Of a stretch of DNA of 18,422 nt, positions 1 through 6,839 are shown piece by piece. Position numbers and translations under genes: made by a program. Each line of letters starts with the position of its first letter. Position 1 is the stretch's first letter. The stretch is from contig JBKJLF010000221.1 of assembly GCA_046597185.1 (NCBI GenBank), positions 1 to 18,422 of the forward strand. Reading direction: 5' to 3'. The notes beneath the pieces were generated by a model that did no database searches, was not told where the DNA came from, and saw nothing but the letters and a program-made list of their open reading frames with translations. The DNA is from CAMBDR01 sp046597185. GTDB lineage: Bacteria > Pseudomonadota > Gammaproteobacteria > Burkholderiales > Burkholderiaceae_D.

Positions 1-93
1 CGCTGCAACAGGTGCGGCTGCGCCGACAAGTGCCAGTGGCAGCGCCAGTGCCAGGGTGGAACGGCGAAAAATAGCGGGTAATGAGAGTATGAT
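1..93 (-). CDS. Partial gene, 5' end: signal-peptide-bearing exported protein, start codon non-canonical or mutated
   Basis: On the minus strand an open frame runs off the left window edge and reads like a Sec signal peptide: two arginines, then a long Leu/Ala core, then an Ala-rich stretch (LALALPLALVGAAAPVAA). A good Shine-Dalgarno (AAGGA, 102-98) lies just upstream, but no ATG, GTG or TTG follows it in this frame. The candidates are ATC (93-91, spacing 4) or ATA (90-88, spacing 7). Either the gene uses a rare start codon, the start has mutated, or the true start lies further inside. The product cannot be identified from about 30 residues. Confidence 0.4.
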   Translation of the reverse strand, partial: MILSLPAIFRRSTLALALPLALVGAAAPVAA

Positions 94-451
94 TTTTTCC
101 TTTTTTTGAGTGGGCCGGGTTCAGGCAAGTGCAAGGTAGCATGTGGAAATTGGCAAGGCGTACCAAATTGTTAGCGTTGTAAGCATTTGTGGCGGGCTAA
201 ACAGCGGTGTTTCAGCAAAGTATTGCAAGTGGAAACATCAAAGGAAAAATTGTGGAGGATTGCGGAGGCCCTGCCGTGCTTGGAAAAAGATCGCTGCATT
301 TGTTTTGGTATTTTTCTTTTTAACGGCAAAGTGCCATGCTACAATGATTGCACTGAATTGTTGCCTGAGAAAAATAGTTGATGCAAGGAAATGCATCGAT
401 CAGTTTTTCCTACAGCCAGGACAATCCGTTAACTTTATTGGGGAAATCGCC
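94..451. other. Non-coding upstream region of the terpene synthase
   Basis: AT-rich stretch between the minus-strand exported-protein gene and the terpene synthase. It should hold the divergent promoters of both. A TACAAT hexamer at 340-345 and a TGG-TATTTT (extended -10-like) at 306-314 are visible, but neither has a convincing -35, so I make no promoter call. The frame of the terpene synthase stays open back to 143. The encoded residues there are Cys/Lys-rich, unlike any terpene synthase N-terminus, and lack a Shine-Dalgarno, so I treat this as untranslated. Confidence 0.4.
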
Positions 452-1528
452 ATGAGAATCAGCCCGGAAGAAGTCTCAGCCGCTTTGGCCATGTTGTGGT
501 CACAATTTGAAGTGGTCAAACCCGATACAGCGGATTTGACTGCAGGGCAAGGCGACTTGGATGTGAGCCATATCCAGTATCCCTGGGGCCATCGCGAAAA
601 TGTGCATGTCGAACAGGTGAGTGAAATTTGTGGGGCTTGGGTAAGTTCCAGTGGCATCATTCGCTGCGAGCAAATGCGAAAGCGCTACGACCAAATGAAT
701 GTGGCGCGTCTGGCGGGTTTGTGTTACCCCGATGCGCCGCTGGATCGGCTGATCTTTATTGCCAAATTCTTTACCTGGGTGTTTTTGGAGGATGATGTGT
801 ACGATAATGGCGAAATCGTGCATGACCCCAGGCAAGTCGAAGAAACTTTTTCCCTGTATGCCGAAGTCTTGAGTGGCCGGGTGGATGGCAGTGAGCATGG
901 TGTGATGACCACCGAGTTGGGCCGTTTGCGTGCCGAACTGGCGGCGGTGATGCCGCGGCCCTGGATGACACGCTTTTGTGCCTCCATGGAAGATTTTTGG
1001 TTTCGCGGCGTGTTGTGCGAGAGCGAACTACGCCAGGCCGGGCGGGTGCCGCTGCTGGACGACTATATGAAAATGCGGGTGTATTCGATCGGGGTGGTGC
1101 CGGTGATGCAACTGGTTGAATTTGCTTCCGGCTTTGCCTTGCCGAATAATCTGGTTTTCGAGCGCAAGTTGCAAGAATTATCGTGGCTCACGGCGCGTAT
1201 TATCGGTTATACCAATGATATTTTTTCTTTTGAAAAAGAACGGCTGGTGGACGACCCGCATAATTATTTGTATGTGCTGACCCACAATAAAAAAGTTAAT
1301 TTAGGTCAAGCCATGGATCAACTGATTCGTGATCATGAAAACGATCTGGCGGCGTTGCAAGCGGTGATCGCTGATCTGCCTGCGTTTGGGGCCGATGTGG
1401 CGGCCCAGGTGAAACAATATATCGACGGGCATTGCCTCTGGATACGGGGCGTGTTTGACTGGCAGCGTACCTCCAAGCGCTATGAAGTGAGCCATTATGT
1501 GGTGACGCCGGCACTGGGTACGCGTTAG
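452..1528 (+). CDS. Class I terpene synthase (sesquiterpene-cyclase type)
   Basis: Predicted 358-residue soluble cyclase that ionises a prenyl diphosphate (probably farnesyl or geranyl diphosphate) with Mg2+ and folds the cation into a terpene hydrocarbon or alcohol. The class I motifs are complete and correctly spaced: Asp-rich DDVYD (residues 114-118), a diphosphate-sensor Arg in MRVYS (about 209), the NSE/DTE triad NDIFSFEKE (255-263) and the C-terminal RY pair (343-344). Length is normal for bacterial single-domain cyclases. The start at 452 is chosen because it follows GGGGA at 440-444 and gives that length. No prenyltransferase, P450 or methyltransferase partner lies beside it, so it looks like an orphan synthase. 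It ends tail-to-tail with the AraC-type regulator, overlapping by four bases. The exact product cannot be read from sequence. Confidence 0.88.
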   Translation: MRISPEEVSAALAMLWSQFEVVKPDTADLTAGQGDLDVSHIQYPWGHRENVHVEQVSEICGAWVSSSGIIRCEQMRKRYDQMNVARLAGLCYPDAPLDRLIFIAKFFTWVFLEDDVYDNGEIVHDPRQVEETFSLYAEVLSGRVDGSEHGVMTTELGRLRAELAAVMPRPWMTRFCASMEDFWFRGVLCESELRQAGRVPLLDDYMKMRVYSIGVVPVMQLVEFASGFALPNNLVFERKLQELSWLTARIIGYTNDIFSFEKERLVDDPHNYLYVLTHNKKVNLGQAMDQLIRDHENDLAALQAVIADLPAFGADVAAQVKQYIDGHCLWIRGVFDWQRTSKRYEVSHYVVTPALGTR

Positions 1529-2571
1529 TCCCCGGAACCCTGTTGTTGCCGAAGTTGGCTTGGGGTCAGCCCAAACCAACGCTTGCAGCAGCGGCTAAAA
1601 TTGGAGGTGTCGCGGTAGCCTAGCCGTTCGGCAATGCGCTCCACCGGATAGTTGGTATGCTGCAAATGCCATTGCGCCGCTTCTTTGCGCGCTTCGTCCA
1701 ACAAAATCTGATAGCTGCTGCCATGCCGTGCCAATTTGCGCACCAGGGTGCGTAGCGACATATTCAATTCAAGCGCCAGCGTGCTGCTGTCGGGGTAATT
1801 GCCAGCGCAATCCATTAATCGCAGGCGCACTTGTTGGGTGATATCACCTTCGCGCTGCAATTGGGCCAGGCCTTGTTCGCAGTCCTTGCGGGCCGAAGCC
1901 AGCGCATGTGGGTCGGCGGTGAGGCAGGGCGCATCCAGTAGTGCGGTGGGCATGCGAATTTCGAGGCAGGCGGCATCGAAACTGCAAACGCCATCCAAAT
2001 GATGGGCATAGTCGCTCTGCCAGGCTGGCGCGGGCCAGGGCAGGCGATATTGCAGTTGGGGTAAGCGTTGCCCCAGAATCGCTTCCAGCAAACGCACAAT
2101 CACCACCAGGGCTGATTCGCAAATAAAAATGCGCGCATCGGCCAGATCAAATTGCTCGCGCATCACAATCCGGCAGACCTGTTCATTCTCCTGCACCACG
2201 CGTAAATCCAGCGCGCCGATGCGCAGTTTGGCGTAGGTGCTCAACAGCGATAGCGCTTGCGCCACATCTTTGGCGGCCAGTGCCGCATAGCCCACCGCGC
2301 CATGGGCGGAGGCGGACGTGGCCGAGCCGAGCACCAGGCCAAGCGCAGGCGTATTTGAGATGCGTAATGCGGCGAGGATGAGGTGCCGGATCTGGATAAA
2401 ATTGATGCCCTGATTGCCTTGCACCAGTGCATCCCAGCTTAAGCCACTGCCAGCCAGCATTGGCGTGATATCCACCCCGCGTGCGCGCAACATGGTGCAT
2501 AGCAGGCGCGCGTAGGTGGGGTGGAAGGTGGGTTCCAGCCATTGCAGGGGTGGGGCGGTGTTGGGGGGCAT
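1525..2571 (-). CDS. AraC-family transcriptional regulator (OruR/Arabinose_bd type)
   Basis: Predicted 348-residue DNA-binding regulator. The N-terminal about 230 residues resemble the arabinose-binding-like ligand domain of OruR/ArgR-type AraC regulators (PARLL-like start, then TPALGLVLGS and GAVGYA segments). The C-terminus is a double helix-turn-helix: first helix pair around SLRTLVRKLARHG, second around ERIAERLGYRDTSNFSRCCKRWFG, with the usual FGLTPSQLR ending. The frame is open further upstream, to 2706, but that part overlaps the repeat-protein gene. ATG at 2571 gives the family's normal length and sits 13 bases after the stop of that gene, suggesting co-transcription and possibly translational coupling, since I see no good Shine-Dalgarno. 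Its targets may include the repeat-protein gene or the convergent terpene synthase. That is inference. Confidence 0.85.
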   Translation of the reverse strand: MPPNTAPPLQWLEPTFHPTYARLLCTMLRARGVDITPMLAGSGLSWDALVQGNQGINFIQIRHLILAALRISNTPALGLVLGSATSASAHGAVGYAALAAKDVAQALSLLSTYAKLRIGALDLRVVQENEQVCRIVMREQFDLADARIFICESALVVIVRLLEAILGQRLPQLQYRLPWPAPAWQSDYAHHLDGVCSFDAACLEIRMPTALLDAPCLTADPHALASARKDCEQGLAQLQREGDITQQVRLRLMDCAGNYPDSSTLALELNMSLRTLVRKLARHGSSYQILLDEARKEAAQWHLQHTNYPVERIAERLGYRDTSNFSRCCKRWFGLTPSQLRQQQGSGD

Positions 2572-2584
2572 GGCGCAAGGCGGC

Positions 2585-3118
2585 TTAATTGGATTTGGGG
2601 CGGTGTAGGGTTTTACTGCCTTTGTCGGTGCTGACAGTGGCACTGCCATTATCTTTATTGGCATCGACTGTGACGTTGCCGCTTTTGCCGTTGCTGGTGC
2701 TGACATTGGCCGTAGCTTGCGCGCCGCTGGCGGTTTTGCTCACGCTGCCGTTGCCCGTGGCGCTGTTGCCGTTACTGGTGCTCACCGTACCGCTACCGGT
2801 GGCCCCGGTTGTCGTAACTTGGCCTTGGCCAGTGGCGGTGGCGCTTTTGCCGCTGTTGGTGGTGACGGTGGCATTGCCACTGCCTTTGCCAGCGATGGCG
2901 CGCGAGGATGCGCTGAGCGTTGCGCCCTTGCCATTGGGGCCGGACGCGCTGACTTCGCTTTCGGCATTGACGCCTTTGCTGCTGCGGCTGGCATCCACCG
3001 AGGTGGCTGAGGCGGGGCCGACTTCTTTATTGACTTGGCCGACTGGCCCGTTACGTTGGGCTTGGGCCGTCAAGGCCAGGCAGGCTAACAGCAGGCAGAT
3101 CCATTTTGACAGATTCAT
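2585..3118 (-). CDS. Secreted low-complexity repeat protein of unknown function
   Basis: Predicted 177-residue exported protein. It starts at ATG 3118 behind a clean AAGGAG (spacing 6). The first 20 residues are a Sec signal peptide ending in AQA. The mature part is almost entirely Gly, Ser, Thr, Ala, Asn and Val, with no Cys and no large hydrophobic core. It contains a tandem repeat of 27 residues (81 bases): three units are in exact register, followed by a 23-residue unit and a partial one. Each unit carries an NGK/NGN/SGK turn and ends in a Thr/Asn-Val pair. The tail is basic (KTLHRPKSN). Such composition suggests an extended beta-rich surface or matrix protein, but I recognise no named family. 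It lies 13 bases upstream of the AraC-type regulator on the same strand. Confidence 0.75.
   Translation of the reverse strand: MNLSKWICLLLACLALTAQAQRNGPVGQVNKEVGPASATSVDASRSSKGVNAESEVSASGPNGKGATLSASSRAIAGKGSGNATVTTNSGKSATATGQGQVTTTGATGSGTVSTSNGNSATGNGSVSKTASGAQATANVSTSNGKSGNVTVDANKDNGSATVSTDKGSKTLHRPKSN
2606..2935 (-). repeat. 81-base intragenic tandem repeats (27 residues) in the repeat-protein gene
   Basis: A recurring block read on the plus strand as a variant of GCCGTTGCTGGTGCTGAC begins at 2687, 2768 and 2849, exactly 81 bases apart. A weaker match begins at 2930 (again 81) and another at 2618 (69, one unit shortened by 12). The spacing keeps the reading frame. The units have diverged in sequence, so the array is old rather than freshly expanded. 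Confidence 0.7.
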
Positions 3119-3241
3119 CGCAAACTCCTTGGGTTGGTAGGGAAGATTCAGATTAGCATAAGTGTGGCTGAAGTGGATGTCAGCGCCGGGGTTGGCGCGT
3201 GAAATATCGAAAACTGGGCGCTTACCTTGCAGGCGTCAGGG

Positions 3242-4121
3242 TCAAGATTTAAGCGCCAATATGAGGCATTGTTCATAAATCTGCCTGGCTTCGATAGCAT
3301 TACTCTCCCATAGCTTGGCAAAGGCTCTCAGGCATGCGGAATGCGGTAGATGTGGTTCTGCGATTTGTTTCAGTACCGCCAAATCGCCAGTATCAGCAAT
3401 GCCTGCCGCCTTGTTTTCCAATGAGGGGCCGAAGATGCTGATCATGCGAGCCCGCTCCTTATGCAATTGCTCACGCTCGTTTAAACCCAAAAAATCGATG
3501 ATGACTTGGCCGCGTTGATATTTGTCGCCCGTTGCATGCACGGGCTTGGCTGTGGTGCCGATGAAGGTGATGAGATCTTCAGGATCATCATCCATTTCCC
3601 CAAGTGGGTAGCATAGCAAAGGTTTTTCACTTGCCAGTGCGGCAGGCGCAGGTAGCGCTGCCCTGTTGGCAGGCAAAGTTGGTCGGCTTGCTGATATGGG
3701 GAAAAATGCTTTCTTATAAATGCTGTTGCATACCTTGCACGATGCGGCATAGTTGTGCAGGCTATAGGCCAGCCAGTAGTAGCCAGTTTCAAACTTCGCG
3801 CCAGTGGCAAAATCGTATTGAAACGGATGCAGGTGCGCAACTGGCCAGGTATCAACCGTGCTTTTGGGGCGAAAATGCTCCAAATCGTTTTCAATTTTGC
3901 CGATATCGGGGCTTTCAAATTGGCGTTCACAGAAAATACATTTGTTTTTTTTGTAACGTCATATACACGGGTTTGACGACGCTCCAGATTGAGGATGGTT
4001 CTTCAAAATGGCCCTGAGTTTTCATTTTTTCGGTACGTTCGGCTGCTTTGGTCAGCCAGTTCGTGTCTATCTTTGTGATTTCTTGTTCGACCCAGGCTTG
4101 ATTAAACGCATACCGTATCAT
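3242..4121 (-). pseudogene. ptuB: PtuB-like HNH endonuclease (TIGR02646 family), frameshifted
   Basis: Nuclease half of a Septu-like anti-phage module. Two frames together make one intact family member of about 290 residues. The first starts at ATG 4121 and reads to about 3953, ending in VVKPVYMTLQK. The second continues from 3940 with CIFCERQFE, then LEHFRPKS, then YYWLAYSLHNYAASCKVCNSIYKKAFFP. This gives the two CxxC zinc pairs, the HNH histidine (EHFRPK) and the CN-K-FP block typical of PtuB. The frames are offset by one base at a run of eight A's (3952-3945); seven A's would restore LQKNKCIFC. As written, translation from 4121 stops at 3927. ATG 4121 overlaps the stop of the ATPase gene as ATGA. 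The break could be a real mutation, a sequencing error or slippage-dependent expression. Family assignment is confident. The functional state is unknown. Confidence 0.8.
3945..3952 (-). other. A8 homopolymer at the ptuB frameshift
   Basis: Eight consecutive A's on the coding strand sit exactly where the PtuB-like frames must be joined. Joining requires skipping one base (+1), equivalent to seven A's. The downstream frame has its own stop (TGA, 3961-3959) just upstream, so it cannot be entered from further 5' without the shift. Starting at the TTG at 3883 instead would delete the first CxxC pair of the HNH fold. Confidence 0.75.
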
Positions 4122-5413
4122 TGCTGCACCACTTGGCTGATTGGGGGCGTATTAGTTGGATCGGTAGTCGTCGTTTGGCCGGTAAGCCGTTGCAAATATT
4201 CCAGCGCGGCGCTGCTGTCGCCGCTGGCTGCTTTCAAAAACAATTCGCGGCCTTGTGCCTGAAACGATTCGGGGCGGGTGCTTTCCAGGCCAAAGTAGGA
4301 AGACAACAGCAATTCCTCAATACCCCGGCCATACACATGCTCTTCAATTTGCTTGAGTATTGCAGTGCCATCAGGCGCAATGTCGGTGATGAAGACGTTT
4401 TCGTGTTGTACCGTGGCTGCTACCAAGGGGCCGTGGCTGGTGAAAAAGAATTGCAGTTTGGGGAAAGCTTTGGCCAAGGCGGGCACCACACTGCGCTGCC
4501 ATGCCGGGTGCAGGTGCAAATCGATTTCGTCAAGCAAGACGATGCCGGACATTTGATCAATTGGGCATTTTCCGTCGTTCACATCCAACAATTGCCCGAT
4601 CAAATCACCCACCCAGCCGATGAATGATTTATAGCCGTCCGAGAGTGCCATGAGCGGTGTGGGTGCGTCATTGAACATAAAAATGGCTTGGCCGTCATCG
4701 GCTTCAAATTCACCCGTAAAGCGCACGTTGTCGGGCAAAACCTGATTAAATTTTTCCAATGCCCTGGCGTATTCCAAGGGGGCTTTATTTCGTATTTTGT
4801 TGGCCCAGGTCTGGATTGGGCGTAGGGCGAGATGATCTTCAAACAGGCTGGCAACGCGCGCATAACGTGGCCCGCGTGAGCGCCGCGCACTGCTTTCGCT
4901 ATAGTCGCCCGTTTCAAGTCTACGCGTCGCACCATAGCCAGCAATGAAGGGGATGTTATTCGACAGATCAAATAACATCCTGATCCGATTTGGAAGAAGC
5001 GGATTGATTTCGCTCAGCCTGTCAATCTCATTTCCGGCTTGCCCGTTTTTTGCGTCAAGACGCACACCCAACTCGAACTGTGGGTCGATGCCCAGCCCCA
5101 TTACCCATCTCCCATCATCGGTATCTGCGACCAGATCGACTTTTAAGTTGGCCGTTTGCACCGCATCTTGACCCGGCCGAGCACGCCTGACCAGCCGCCA
5201 CGGCACAAACCCCGATTCACTCAGCGTCTGCGCTAAAACCGCAACCGCAATCGCACGCAAAATAGAGGTTTTGCCGCCGCCATTGTCGCCCAATATCAGG
5301 TTGACATTATCAAGCACGGGAACGCCTTCAGCACTTCGTCCAGGGTATTGAAATGAAGCATCAACCTGGCCGAAGCATTTAAAGTTGCCGATATGCAGAG
5401 TTTTTGCGTACAA
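4118..5413 (-). CDS. ptuA: PtuA-like AAA/ABC-type ATPase of a Septu-like defence module
   Basis: Predicted 431-residue cytoplasmic ATPase of the OLD/RecF/SMC-like class that partners HNH nucleases in Septu and retron-Ec78 anti-phage systems. Visible parts: N-terminal LHIGNFKCFG strand, Walker A GDNGGGKT (residues 42-49), ABC-type signature LSDGYKS (257-263), Walker B IVLLDEID (291-298) and the switch TSHGPL (325-330). All ATPase motifs are intact. The start is TTG at 5413, preceded by GGAG with a 7-base spacer. The better-known PtuA proteins are longer, so this may be a compact subtype. It is the first gene of a two-gene operon with the HNH nuclease (ATGA overlap at 4118-4121). No reverse transcriptase or msr/msd is in the window, which argues against a retron. 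An unrelated AAA ATPase/HNH pair is the alternative. Confidence 0.82.
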   Translation of the reverse strand: MYAKTLHIGNFKCFGQVDASFQYPGRSAEGVPVLDNVNLILGDNGGGKTSILRAIAVAVLAQTLSESGFVPWRLVRRARPGQDAVQTANLKVDLVADTDDGRWVMGLGIDPQFELGVRLDAKNGQAGNEIDRLSEINPLLPNRIRMLFDLSNNIPFIAGYGATRRLETGDYSESSARRSRGPRYARVASLFEDHLALRPIQTWANKIRNKAPLEYARALEKFNQVLPDNVRFTGEFEADDGQAIFMFNDAPTPLMALSDGYKSFIGWVGDLIGQLLDVNDGKCPIDQMSGIVLLDEIDLHLHPAWQRSVVPALAKAFPKLQFFFTSHGPLVAATVQHENVFITDIAPDGTAILKQIEEHVYGRGIEELLLSSYFGLESTRPESFQAQGRELFLKAASGDSSAALEYLQRLTGQTTTTDPTNTPPISQVVQQ

Positions 5414-5481
5414 GAGAATTCTCCATGAAAGTTGATATTGCCAACAGGCATTTCAGCCAGCGCCAGCTTGTGGTGTTTTGC

Positions 5482-5512
5482 ATTTTACCATTTGCCTTTG
5501 CTTACCTGTCAA
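5482..5512 (-). promoter_or_regulatory. Candidate sigma70 promoter of the ptuAB-like operon
   Basis: Reading the minus strand: a perfect TTGACA at 5512-5507, a 19-base spacer and TAAAAT at 5487-5482 with a TGG (extended -10) directly in front. It predicts a start near 5475 and a leader of about 60 bases before the TTG start of the ATPase. The long spacer is somewhat compensated by the extended -10. Confidence 0.5.
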
Positions 5513-5517
5513 TCCTG

Positions 5518-5554
5518 TATCGTTGGCGTGAAATGACGATAACTTGCCACGATA
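5518..5554. promoter_or_regulatory. Three hexamer half-sites (TATCGT / ACGATA) between ptuA and alkB
   Basis: TATCGT at 5518-5523 is the exact inverse of ACGATA at 5536-5541, and ACGATA recurs at 5549-5554. The three copies lie within 37 bases, starting 6 bases upstream of the -35 of the ptuA promoter and 77-113 bases before the alkB start. This arrangement is plausible for a dimeric regulator controlling one or both divergent genes. It is unproven and could be chance. Confidence 0.3.
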
Positions 5555-5630
5555 AGCGGTGTTCAAAGCGGGCTGATGCTGGCATCCTGTGCGCTATGGT
5601 GACGCCATTATTATTTTAAGGAGACGATTC

Positions 5631-6839
5631 ATGTCAGGCAACTCAGTTGGCAACTCAGGTAACAACATCCACAGCACCGCACCGGAACCAAACACAAGCG
5701 CATATCGCGATCGCAAGCGTTACGCGTGGTTATTATCGCTGATGATACCCGCCTTATCGGCCAGCGGCCCGGTTTTATATTGGCTGACAGACAGCCTCGC
5801 CGCCCTGTGGTTCCCCTTGTTGTTGACCTATGGCATCTTCCCGGTGCTCGATTTTTTCCTCGGCAAGGATCTGAGCAACCCGCCCGAGCAAGCGGTGCCT
5901 GCCTTGGAGGCGGATCATTATTATCGTTATGTTACTTATGCGCTGGTGCCAATTTTATGGGCTGGCTTTATCTTTGGCGTCTGGTTTTACACCACCCACG
6001 CCTTGCCTTGGCATGCGCAGTTGGCGGGTGTGTTGGCGCTGGGTGTGGTGGGCGGTTATGGGATTAATCTGGGCCATGAACTCGGGCACAAACGGCCAGA
6101 AATAGAGCGCTGGCTGGCAAAACTGATCCTGGCCATGACCGGTTACGGCCATTTTTATATTGAACACAATCGCGGCCACCATCGCGATGTGGCGACGCCG
6201 GACGACCCGGCTTCTTCCCGCATGGGTGAAAATATCTATGCCTTCCTGCTGCGCGAAATGCCCGGTGCCTTGCGCCGTGCCTGGAGGCTGGAAACCGAAC
6301 GTCTGGCAAAAGAAGGGCGTGGTGCGTGGACATTGCATAATGAAATCCTGCAACCTTTGTTGTTAACGCTGGCGTTTTTTGCTGCCATGATCGTCTGGCT
6401 GGGTTGGGTTGCTTTGCCCTTCATGTTGCTGGCGGCATTTTGGAGTAACTTCCAACTCACCACCGCCAACTATATTGAACATTATGGCTTGTTGCGCCAA
6501 AAGCTGGCCAATGGTCGTTTTGAAGTGTGCCAGCCGCATCATTCGTGGAATAGCAATCAGGTCTTGTCCAACTGGGCGGTATTTCACTTGCAGCGCCATT
6601 CGGATCACCATGCACACCCCTTGCGGCGTTATCAATCGCTACGCCATTTTGAACAGGCACCGCAATTGCCGAGTGGTTATTTCGGTATGTTTTTAGTGGC
6701 TTATGTGCCGCCACTGTGGTTTTGGTTGATGAATCGGCGCTTGCTGGCGGCGGTGCAAAACGATCCTGCGAAGATTAATTTCGATCCGGCACGGCGGGCT
6801 GCTTTGTTGCAGCGCTACCAGTTGTCAAGAGCGAACTAA
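5631..6839 (+). CDS. alkB: Alkane 1-monooxygenase (AlkB-type non-haem di-iron membrane hydroxylase)
   Basis: Predicted 402-residue inner-membrane enzyme that hydroxylates the terminal carbon of n-alkanes (or a related substrate) using O2 and electrons from a rubredoxin. The full histidine set of the family is present: HELGHK (149-154), EHNRGHH (178-184), the AlkB-specific NYIEHYG (280-286) and LQRHSDHH (320-327). Several hydrophobic segments lie between about 32-75, 100-145 and 245-275. ATG 5631 is chosen because AAGGAG (5618-5623) precedes it by 7 bases; the frame is open 14 codons further upstream from a GTG with no ribosome site. No rubredoxin domain is fused and no rubredoxin or reductase gene is in the window, so electron donors must be elsewhere. 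It converges on the PhyH dioxygenase gene with a four-base overlap. Confidence 0.93.
   Translation: MSGNSVGNSGNNIHSTAPEPNTSAYRDRKRYAWLLSLMIPALSASGPVLYWLTDSLAALWFPLLLTYGIFPVLDFFLGKDLSNPPEQAVPALEADHYYRYVTYALVPILWAGFIFGVWFYTTHALPWHAQLAGVLALGVVGGYGINLGHELGHKRPEIERWLAKLILAMTGYGHFYIEHNRGHHRDVATPDDPASSRMGENIYAFLLREMPGALRRAWRLETERLAKEGRGAWTLHNEILQPLLLTLAFFAAMIVWLGWVALPFMLLAAFWSNFQLTTANYIEHYGLLRQKLANGRFEVCQPHHSWNSNQVLSNWAVFHLQRHSDHHAHPLRRYQSLRHFEQAPQLPSGYFGMFLVAYVPPLWFWLMNRRLLAAVQNDPAKINFDPARRAALLQRYQLSRAN

Noticed and set aside
143..451. 103-codon N-terminal extension of the terpene synthase, with a hydrophobic signal-like stretch
   Set aside because: No ribosome site at 143, Cys/Lys-rich unlike terpene synthases, and a good site precedes ATG 452, which gives the family's normal length.
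2589..3140. Plus-strand open frame of 183 codons opposite the repeat protein, Leu/Val/Pro-rich
   Set aside because: The opposite frame has a clean AAGGAG, an ATG start and a signal peptide. The plus frame is a by-product of the repeat and has no credible start.
3188..3205. GCGCC-loop-GGCGC hairpin downstream of the HNH gene as a terminator
   Set aside because: The stem is only five bases and no T-run follows on the minus strand.
3119..5630. Retron (reverse transcriptase plus msr/msd) as the source of the PtuAB-like pair
   Set aside because: No reverse-transcriptase motif (xxDD) or structured msr/msd-like region is seen near the pair, and the promoter directly precedes the ATPase.
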